Of a stretch of DNA of 64,000 nt, positions 35,376 through 45,800 are shown in pieces. The stretch is from Nicotiana tabacum. Taxonomy: Eukaryota; Streptophyta; Magnoliopsida; Solanales; Solanaceae. The number at the start of each line of letters is the position of its first letter. The first letter of the stretch is position 1. The notes under the pieces are model-generated. The model had not been told where the DNA came from. It saw only the letters and a program-made list of their open reading frames with translations, and ran no database searches. A program made the translations under genes and the position numbers. The stretch is from assembly GCF_000715075.1 (NCBI RefSeq), contig NC_134102.1, positions 110,248,001-110,312,000 of the forward strand. Reading direction: 5' to 3'.

Positions 35376-35958
35376 CAATACTCAATACGAATCATAGGAA
35401 TTAATTCCATATAAATTTGGCGATCAGCATCGGTTGATTATATTAAGCATCAGAATTTTTTAATATTACATGTGAAGGTACAACTTTTCAACAGGCCCTT
35501 TTATTGTAGTTAAGCATGACGAAATAATACAAGAGAAGAATGTAGAATTTTAAGAACTAAGAGATGGTCGAAGCATTTAACAGAAGTGATAATTTAGTTA
35601 AATGAAAATTAAGTGGTAACTCAGTAGTAGAACTATGACCTTGCATCGAAGTAAGATGCAAAGTTTGATTTTTATAACGTTCTTAATTATGTACGTAATT
35701 ATTAACAAAATAAATTGTGGTAGACTCATAGTAGACTAATTCATGTAATTTTCCTTAAACAATTTACAATTTTCAAAAATACACCCTAAGTCAGTAATTT
35801 TTCTATAATTAAAATATCGCGAATGTGTTAGAAAATCGTCGGGGAAAAAAAATGATGTAATTTCCCATCATTTTCTCTTCCCTTCCATAGAAGTTCCTTT
35901 AAATATAAAATTAACCAAAGCTTCATTTTCCTTCATTTGAAATTCCAAAGCTAAAGCA

Positions 35959-35966
35959 TTTGGCGC
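35959..35966 (+). promoter_or_regulatory. E2F-type site upstream of the KASH-like gene
   Basis: TTTGGCGC fits the plant E2F consensus TTTSSCGC and lies 33 bases before the start codon. It is embedded in the palindrome TTGGCGCCAA, which could be coincidental. It suggests, without proving, expression in dividing cells. Confidence 0.4.
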
Positions 35967-35998
35967 CAACAATAGCACACCAAAAAACAGAGAACGCG

Positions 35999-36738
35999 AT
36001 GAGAGAGCATCATCATCTTCAAACGCCATTGAAGGAGCACGGAAATCGCCGTTCCAAATCCATTTCCGATCAAACTAAGAAGCCTCTCAAAGTATATGAT
36101 CTAAGCTTTTTGCTTCAGTGAACAATCAAATGTAATTCGTTGTTTTCTCTTGTAATATTGTTCATCTTATCTGTATGCAGAATGTTAAGAAAAGCTTGAA
36201 TTCTGCGTTTGAATCGCAAGGTGCCGCACTTTCTGAATTATCGCCCAAGGAATCGATCGGTAGCTCTCCGATTTCCTCTGCTACTACCGATGATATTAAT
36301 CTACTCACTGAATCTGCTGCTGAGGTAATTCCGAAACGCGTCTTACTTTATCAAATTCTAGCTATATATATCTGCATTTTCATCAGTAATTGTAGTTCTC
36401 ATAGAAGTTTTTGTAGTTCGAGTGAGCAAAATCCACTCCTTAACTCCAATTTCGTCTGTAATTTTTTGAATTTTCGGGATTTCAAGTGATTTTTATTCAG
36501 AATATGCCTCTAATTAGAATGTCTCTGTATATGAGCGTGTGTATGTATATGCAATGCATTATCATCAGTAATTGTAGTTTTAATAGAAATTTTTTACTTG
36601 ATTGAGCAGAATCCACTAAGTAAATCTGATTTTAGCGGGTAAGTTTTTGAATTTTCGTTGATTTGAAGTGCCTTTTATCTCTATTTATATATATTGGAAA
36701 CTACGTAGCTACATGTTTTGGTTGTGAACTCCATTCTC

Positions 36739-36821
<83 letters not shown>

Positions 36822-37446
36822 CGCGCGCGCGTGTGTGTGTGAGAGAGAGAGTGTAGGTTCATGAGCTATTTGTATCCCGATTATGCAAATACATGTTTTC
36901 AATTTTGAGATCTTTGAATTGATTTTCATATCTGCGAAATTTACTCATTCCTCTTAGTACTGAGATTGTAACATTCGGATCCTCTATTCCTGCCAGGACT
37001 TCTTGTTGATTCCAGAAACTTCTCCTTCATCAGAGGCAGTGGATCCTCTTGCTGAGCTGACTTCACTTTCTTCAACACTAACTTCTGAAAAGTACAAAGA
37101 ATACACTGGCTCGAATAGCAGTAGTGGAGTTTCACAATCAAGTGATGTGAAGATTGGTTTTGTTGAGGCAGAAATGGCAGTGAAGTACCTAAGAGAAGCT
37201 CAAATGCAACTGGTGAATGCAACAGATGTTGATGTTCGTTACAAGAAGCTTCTAGATGCTGTAGTTAACACTTTAGTTGAAGAGTTTTATGGATTGCCAG
37301 AAGACAAGGACTGGTATAATACACTCATCTCGAAAAAATTCCATGTGGTGACACTAGCTTTCTTGCTGTGGATTATTGCTATTTTCATTGGATTGCTCTT
37401 TCGTTCTGGTGGAAAACAGTCTTTCTATGGACCTCTACCTTCCTAA
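35999..37446 (+). CDS. Small tail-anchored protein, KASH-like C-terminus
   Basis: Three exons, 35999-36091, 36181-36324 and 36997-37446, all joining in phase 0, encode 228 residues. The first 31 residues are His/Lys/Arg-rich (MREHHHLQTPLKEHGNRRSK). A Ser-rich disordered region follows to about residue 120. A conserved-looking helical part (GFVEAEMAVKYLREAQMQL...LLDAVVNTLVEEFYGLP) spans about 127-180. One hydrophobic segment, about 195-214 (VVTLAFLLWIIAIFIGLLF), is followed by a 14-residue tail ending YGPLPS. No signal peptide. A single C-terminal membrane span with a short tail ending in Pro-X-Ser is the layout of plant KASH proteins of the outer nuclear envelope, such as small SINE-type members. 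It could equally be another tail-anchored protein. I do not recognise the family by name. Confidence 0.8.
36742..36852. repeat. Compound microsatellite (TA)n(TG)n(CG)n(TG)n(AG)n, intron 2
   Basis: About 31 TA units, then TG, a short CG run, TG again and AG. All are alternating purine-pyrimidine except the AG end, so the tract has Z-DNA and cruciform potential. Confidence 0.97.
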
Positions 37447-39884
37447 ATATGTGCTACCACAGTGGCTGATATGGAAGTGATTGCAGGTATATTTCTCTTT
37501 TCACCTATGTTACGCTGACTCTTCATTTCGCGTAGGTTGTATTCGTGTTAAAACATATACTATGAAGCAAGTGTTTGTAATTTGTTTTGGATCTTAAATT
37601 TGGCATTTGGCACAACTTGTGTGAATCAATAACTGTGTCAAGTATGGACGTGCATAATCAAACAGATTCAGCTCCATGAGTAGATCATGTGCTTTGATTT
37701 TGCATGAGCTTCAAAGCACTCCGAAGCATTTTGCTATATCAGCTGCATAGCTGCATAGCTTCAATCTATAGAGAAAACAGTATTATGCTACAATTTTCTG
37801 GGAATTAATGCGCTTGTGGTGCTATTGAATTTGACATAAGATGCAAGAATCCTATTATCTGTTTATGTTTCTTGCTTGTTCTTCTACCCTAGTATTAACA
37901 CGCTTGCAACTCTGCAGTTGAATAATTACTCTTGCTGTTCAGTTACAATGAGCAGATTGATTGATGATCCTTTTGTACAATAATTTACATTTCTCATCTA
38001 ACATTGCTGCATGAAATGTACTAGCAAAGTAAATTCGTTATAACATTTTCCATTCCTTGAATCTCTAATTAAGACAGGAAGACCAGGACAAAAACTAGAG
38101 AGTAGAAACTAGTGCTGGATATTAATTAGGGAATGTCACAAGTATCCAATAAAACTAGTGCACAGTAAACGAAGCCAGACACATTGATCATTTTAGCTTT
38201 GTGCCAGTCCTTAGAAAAGGTGTATGTGAAAGTGCAATTTGCTCCATGTGATGCACCTTTCAGTACTTGTAAGGAACATTGTATTGAACAATGTTGATCG
38301 CCATAAGATGTAAAAAAATGAGAAATGAGTATAGACCACATATCCAGTCCAGCTCGTCGACCAATCGCGGATCTTACAATTTCTTTCTCCTTTCAAAACA
38401 TACACAGCGGTATAGTTGTCTTTGTGCGACGTATAGATCACGGGTTCGAGCCGTGGAAGCAGCTACTAATACTTGCATTAGGGTAGGCTGTCTACATCAC
38501 ACCCCTTGGAGTGCAGCCCTTCCCTAGATGTTGTGTGAATGCGGGAACCTTGTGCACCGGACTGCCTTTTTTTTCAAAACAGACGCAGCAACTTGCTGAT
38601 TCCTTAAGTGGCAGCAATAAATATCGTTAAATTTGTTGGAAGTAGAACATCTTACGGATTAATCAATTTGACATTGAGGATATTCTACCATGTGCTTTTC
38701 TTTATTGTTTTGAACCCTGTATATAGCTTTGCTGGCTCAGATTCTGGGAAGCAGGACACTTTAGTTTAGCAAGAAGTTGCTGAGAATAAAGCAAAGCGCC
38801 ATTGTGCACTGTTATTCCAACTATAGGTCCATCACCAGACATTTCATAATCAACTTCTCATGACTTGCGATTCCGATATAAGCTGAAATCATTTCTATTG
38901 CCTTCCTACGTCATATAACTAATGGATTTACAATATTTTGATCAATTTTTATATCTAAAATTCGAGTTTAAAAAGCGTAAGATTCGCGCAAGTAACTGAA
39001 TATTCTGAAGACTAGATGCAGCGTTGGAAGTTTAGATAATGGCCAGGGTTGAAAACTTTCAGCACTAGTATGAAATGTGCTAACCGTCTGTAGGTCAAAT
39101 AGAGCTGATGCAACCGAATCAATCTACAGATCTATAGTTCTGTTGAATGACGAATACCTAAAGTCCTTAACCAAAACAAAAGGTCTAACCCCTAACTGGG
39201 CAAATTTAAACTGCGTACAGAAAATGGGCCAGCAATTAGAAGAAATCTGTCCAAAGAGTTGCCCTCATACCTACAGAGAAGGTATGTTTAACCAGTTGCA
39301 ATTACGTGTACATAAAGAGCAGTTGAGCCATTGCCAGCTCCAACAAAAAGAGAATACGATTGTAAACCTGATACATGTGCCATATGATTCAACTTCCACA
39401 TACTAGTTTGGAAACACGTCAAATAAGATATTAAAAACTTGAAAACAACTACAGAGAGACAACCACATCGTTAAGAATCCAACCCATAGCAGTCTACAAA
39501 ATGAACTTTGATTCCAATTGAACTAGAGCTCATTGATGTTCCTGCTTTGCTCAAAACAAACTCGGGTATCTTTTATTATATATCTTTTTTGGTTGAAATA
39601 CAGAGATAATGCAACTTGAGAGTATTCTAAATAAGTTCCCTGTCTGCTCAAGCAAACCATTTGATGCAACTAAATAATGGACCTCTTAAATATTGTTTTG
39701 AAATCTGTTACAAAATTAAAACTCCAGAAAAAAACACTGCATATAGAATGAAAGTAACTCAAACTTCTCAGGTAACTAAAAAAATTTCTAAAGGCATGTC
39801 CAGAATTTTGCAGCTAAAATTTTGACAAAATTGCCTCGACTCTATGGTGCAACTGACAAATCAATGACCAAACAAAAGAGAAGC
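37447..39884. other. Convergent intergenic region between the KASH-like gene and SRP68
   Basis: The two genes end tail to tail. Apart from 3' UTR sequence and an Au-like SINE remnant (38410-38572), nothing was recognised. A 109-residue open frame at 39077-39406 has no recognisable features and is not called. Confidence 0.5.
38410..38572 (+). mobile_element. Au-like SINE, 5' truncated
   Basis: ATCACGGGTTCGAGCCGTGG (B-box region), then TAGGGTAGGCTG, CTTGGAGTGCAGCCCTTCCC and CTTGTGCACCGGACTGCC followed by an oligo-T end. This is the order of plant Au SINEs. The A box is missing. Confidence 0.7.
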
Positions 39885-42800
39885 TCAACCCCAAAATCTA
39901 CTAATGAAGCCCTTCTTATCTTTCTTCATCCGAGCATCCAATGATGGGAACTCAATAAGGTTATAAGCCAGATCCAACACGATGGGATTGCGAGGAACTG
40001 GTTGGAAGGCAGGTGGAAAAGTTTCAATTCGAGGAGCAACCTTCATGTTGGCTTCACCAACAGCTGATTCGTATGTATCCATTTTTTCCATGAGAAGTTT
40101 CTCCACCTGAAGAAGTACAAAACATGGATTACACAGAATCAGAAGAGCACAAAAAAGAAATGGAAGCAGAAACTATACGAAGTAGGAAAGAAAGAAAAAT
40201 GCAAAATATAATGCCTAAAAGCAACCCTAAACAAATAAGATATGATAAAGGACCCAGTTCTTGGAATACAAAACATATCTGCAATCAACTGCCATGGAAT
40301 TAATGAAAGAGAAGCAGCGTTAACATTTTAAGTGATACCAGATGTCGAATACCTAAATTTATCAGCGCAGAATTACTTGTCATAACAGTTGGAAGCATCT
40401 GGTACTAAATGGATAAAACCTGAATAGAACTGTAAAACTGAAACTTTTATTTGGGTTTTGGGGGGGGGGGGGGATGATTTGTGTCAAAGTCAAACACACA
40501 ATGCTGAAATGCTACGCGAGAATTATCAATGAGGAAAAATCATTCTTACTCATTAATATTACATGATATTTTTTTGGCTCACGAGCAGAATTTAAAGACA
40601 GGAAGAAATGCCATCACTGCATTATCATTCTCATGAGTTGAAACCTTTTCCAGCACAAATACTTGAAGAACAACAGAATTTACAACTTCATGACAATATG
40701 CCTATTGATTTGAAAAATCATGCACACAAAATGCAGTATCCTCTGAAGGACACGAGATGGAGAAAACCATTAATGCGTCTGCCTAGATAAGCGAGAGGCT
40801 CATCCAACGTTAACTAGATTTTGGATTACCAAGAATTTGAACCTCTCTAAAATTAAAGATTAGTTCAAACTATTATTGTTCCAAGTCTCACGTTCACATA
40901 CTTCAACAGTCAATAATTATTCTTCGTAAGAACCCAAAGTTTTTTTCTTCAATGTAATCAAACCCAATCAGAAAGGGTGATAGAAGACGTAGGTTGGAAA
41001 TGGTTCAACGACAAAGGACATCTCATGAATTTCCTTCCTTGGTTTTAAATATAGTAATCTAAGAGATATGTGGTTCCATATGCACCATGAACATCGCAAA
41101 AAAGGCGAATACAACAAATTAACTACTGGGAATGATTGCAGAAGTATTTAACAGACATATGGGAGGCCAAATCATACCTTCTTATCAGTTCCACTTAGTG
41201 AGATATTTGATATCTTCTTCGAGAGATTTTCTGGAGCCTTCTCCTCCTCCATAATTCCTTTGGCATGCTCTATACAGCTGTTAGATCTACTCTCGTTATA
41301 CAGTGTTTTCAGTTCCTTGATCATGGCCTGATACAGATGGAGAGAAAATAATGACAAGGAGAAACGGGAAAGAGGAATCCTTCGCACTCATACTCATTGC
41401 TGATTGAAGCAGCGTAAGTAAGAAATATAAGAAATCCTATAATTATGCGTCATAATTTCGTCCTATAAGAAGCAGCTTGGGAGCTCTATCATCGAACATT
41501 AAGAGATCTATCATCGAACATTAACAGCAGATGCACAATCAAATTTATATAATAAAAGAAGGTAATTTGACTGATAAAGTGCTTACCTGATCAGCAGCAT
41601 TTGCAGACTGCAGTTTCTTAAGAGCTGCATCAGCTAAAGAACGAGCTTGACAGTACAAGGCATAAGCTTCTGTCCTCTTTCCTGCTGAACTGTAGGACTT
41701 TGCCAAGTAGAAGCACCTGGTAGGAAATTGAAATAAAAGATTTTAATTGATTTCAGACAAAAAGATAACCATTCTAAGGTTATGTTAAAGATACACAAAT
41801 CTGCTACCGTGGAAAACTTCACTAACACTAAGATCCTGCAAAGCTAAGATGACTAGCGCTTCCTGGGTGAAGATGGAGAGGGAGCAAGGGGAAGAGGACT
41901 AAATAACAGGACTTCATCATAGTGCAAAAGCAAAATTATTTTTTAGAACAGGCTTAAGTCTTAACATAGAAGGATCAGTAACGTTCCTATATGTCTAGTA
42001 AGAAGTTGATATGAGCAGCATCAAATACAGGTCTATCACATCTAAATGAACAAAATTTTGCACAAGATAAAAATGTGGAATGAAACTAGTCAAGTCGTGG
42101 AGTTACTGACAGGAGGTAAATATACCAATCCGACAATGTCCATCTGAGATGATGAACATTTTATTAAAGTCCAAATAGATACTGACATTGGAACCATAAT
42201 TTTAAATAACTCCAAATAGGCAAAGTATAATCATACATAGTATCACCGACCCATTTCATTGATTATCACTTAAGTGTACATCGGAGTTGTACAACTTCCT
42301 CATATGGGACACCAAAAGTTTCAAATCTCCCTTTTGTAAATTCGCCAATAATGCTAGTTTTCCAAGTCATGAATGCTAAAAACCATATTAAGATAGCCTT
42401 TCACTCTCTCCTTCCACAAAACTTCATTTCAACTATCACATAATGAAAGAAACAGTGAAAGATTAAAAGATACTAATAAAGTAAGAAAAGTCGGACCTTT
42501 CTGCTCGGAAAACCATGCTTCTCAGCTCACACTCTTCAGCTAAAGCAACTTCTTCCGTTTTTCTATCTCTACCAGAACTAACTAGATCAAAAAGATCAGC
42601 AGTATTCTGCACCAGAGAGAGCAGTTAGTAGAGTCGTCCAAAATAGCCATATAAGTGAGCTTTGTCATATTGCCAACTCTGGTCTAAAATGCTCTGATTA
42701 AAAGCGTACTAAAAAATTAACACTCAAAACAACTGTTACCTGTAACAATAGATCATACAGCCGGACAAGCTCCTCGGGCTTTGTGACCTTTTCATTTTTA

Positions 42801-45800
42801 TCATCACGGACCTTGTTGAGCTTGCTTTTAGCTATTTTCACTAACAACTGATTCCGCTCAATGGTTCTCTGCCCTAAAATTGCACCAATGGCTTTATCCA
42901 AGCCACTTAACTCATCTTTCACATTTTCCGAATTAGCTGCTGTAACCTAGAAGAAAAAACATGTGTGTAAGATGCACAGAAGACTAACATAGGAGATGTT
43001 ACTTTGATGTACGAATTAACAGAATCAAATTGAATTTTTTTAAGAAATCAGTAACTTCCACATGATATGAGTAGTTACTCACCAGGTCATTCCGGATGCA
43101 GCTCCTGGCTTCGTGATATGCTGCAAATATTTTGTCATATAACACAAGTTTCTTCTCTGCTGGAAGAGAATCAGCGGCTGAACCATGGATATCTTTCTCC
43201 AGTTCCTGGGCTGATGCATATTCCAGTGCATAATATAAGCTTGAAATAAAGTTAAAACCCAACATGATGTTTTAAACGCAGATATGCAATTAGTTGACCA
43301 AAATCCAAAGACGTGGTTAAAATTTTCTCATTCCGTTTTAATTTATATGGTGGGTTTTTGGAAGTTTAATAAAAAAAGACTTTTGAAACTTGTGGCCATA
43401 AATATTCGTGAGATAATATAGAAGCATATCATTAAGGGTAAAATCGGAAGTTTAAAATTAAAATATTTCCAAATATGAAAATGTGTCATTCTTTCTTAGA
43501 CTAATAAGGAACAAATCACTAGATATGCAAAAACTAGGAGGAGAAATTGAAAAGCTTAATTACGAGCCTCTCAAGTTAAAGCCTAGTTCCCACTCAGATT
43601 TGCAAAAGCAACAACATTGATGTACCTTTTTAGGTATACTATATGTGTTTGTATAATTCTTCGTAAGATCAAAGACTCGTTGCATTATGTGTAACATAGC
43701 ATTCCTACTGGGCATTTCCTTACAATATTTGGTTCCCTCATCTTGATGCATATTTGATATATGGACCTTGGGCCTAATTCAACCCCAGAAATTAGCTCAT
43801 GAGGTGAGTTTTACCAAGATCATATAAGGAGCCCAGGAAATCTACATCCCATGGATGTGGGACTCAACACCCCCTCACTCCCAGGCTTGCAAACTGGAGC
43901 GTGGACAATATAAATGGGGGCCCAACATAGGTAACAATGAATTGGGATGGGTCTGGATCTGATACCATGATAAATGGACCTTGGGCCTAACTCGACCTCA
44001 AAAGCCAACTCATGAGTATTGCCCAAGACCATATAAGGAGCCCCGAAAATCTACATCCCACCGATGTGGGACTACAAATATTATACTCCGCTATATGTTC
44101 ACTGTCGCAGGGACTAGACATGCAAATTTGCAATGGCTAACAAGTTTAAAACTAGAAGGCAGCTCACAAGGGTCGTAGAGAGTGCTCCAAAACCTACGAA
44201 GACTTCAAGTATAGGCACTCAAAAGCTAAGTGGAACATCGAAGAATGCCTAGAAATGCTTCGTTAAAGAACAAAGTATACATACCAAAATTCGGAACTAG
44301 GTTGAAATAGTGGAATTTGGTATAAAGTGGTAGACTAGGAATTCCAAACTCATAGATAAAACAAACTTGCAAATGTGAGAACTTCCAGAAAGTTGGCTAT
44401 TGATGCATTTTTCAATCAAAGTGCTACCTTTTGCATCGAAGTAATTACATACCTTTCAAAATGGATACCCGTGTCTTTGCATTTGAAATTGGAAATCTAT
44501 TTCCAAGACAATGGAATTCGGTCATAGATGCAGCCTGCTGAGATCTTGCCTCTGCCATAGCAGCCTGTAAACGAAGAAAAGACTCTGAGATCTTGCCTTT
44601 GCTCCTAATAGATCAATTAGGAGCAAATAATCCTCAAAACTCGTTTTTCCAAAAATTCCAGAGAAAGACAGCATCCAGGGTACATTGGACGCAATAATAT
44701 TTTACAACAAAGATGAGTGCCTAGAAATCGTAGATACACTTAGAAATGACAGCTCACCTCCAACTTTGCTTTGAAAAGGTCCAGAGCAGGCCCTTCCATT
44801 TCACCGATGGAAACGAGTTCAGAAGTTTGTAGGTTAGACTCACCAATCTTGTGTAAGCAATATCTGATACTAGGTTCTAGTTCCTCAACCCGCTCACGGC
44901 ACAATACTTGGTTCTCTAGATCTCCATATTTTCCAAGTTCCTCATACACAGCTCTATTCAAATTAGTCAGATAGCGGGCACTCAGGACCTTGATGAAACA
45001 ATAGTATAATTCTAATATCTAATAAGAGAAGTGGATATAGGGAGCAGGAAAATGGAGAGATTTTGCATAACTTCCTCTACAGACTTCAATTAGAAACAAA
45101 CTAGACACACTGGGCATTTTTTTCTCAGCAATAGAGAAGCATACATCTCCATAAGACTAAGGTACCTGGCGCTTTTGAAGCATTTTAGAGCAACGTCCCA
45201 ATTCTGATCTTGTTCAAATAATAAACTCCCTTTCATGTATGCAGCATAAGCCTGCAGATTAGCAAACAAGATTGCACAATAACTTTAAAAGATCAAACTT
45301 TCGAAGATTTGAGTCAACAATTAAAAACCACGTTGAATCGCTTCAAGCATAAAAAAAAACACAAAACAGAACACCGTGAGCAATGAAAAAAATAATAACA
45401 ATGCTAAAAGGGAGTGACTAGAGAAGGAAATGGAATAACTTGGATATTCAGTAATTTAGATTAATTAACTATTGACTATGCATAGTCATACTATGAAAGT
45501 GTGGGAGAGGGTAGTGGAAGCGAGGGTGAAGAGGTCGGTGTCTTTATCAGAGAATCAATTCGGGTTCATGCCTGGTCGTTCAACTACGGAAGCTATCCAT
45601 CCTATCAGGAGGTTGGTGGAACAGGGATAGGAAGAAGGATTTGCACATGGTGTTTATTGACCTAGAGAAAGCGTACGACAAGGTCCCGAGAGAGGTTTTT
45701 TGGAAGTGTTTGGAGGCTAAAGGTGTTCCGGTAGCATACATTTGGGTGATTAAGGACATGTATGATGGAGCTAAGACTCGGGTTAGGACAGTGGGAGGTG

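Larger units (their letters stand above)
34378..35998. other. Intergenic region between the TPL-like and KASH-like genes
   Basis: Holds the corepressor 3' UTR, a TS SINE (35149-35375), a 40-base LTR fragment at 35380-35420 and the promoter of the next gene. AAATATAAAA at 35901-35910 is a possible TATA box. No other gene is visible; the remaining sequence is AT-rich. Confidence 0.5.

Noticed and set aside
36681..36929. 82-residue open frame with long Tyr-Ile and Thr-His runs
   Set aside because: Translation of the compound microsatellite.
39077..39406. 109-residue open frame in the convergent intergenic region
   Set aside because: No ATG at its start, no recognisable domain, composition of translated noncoding DNA.
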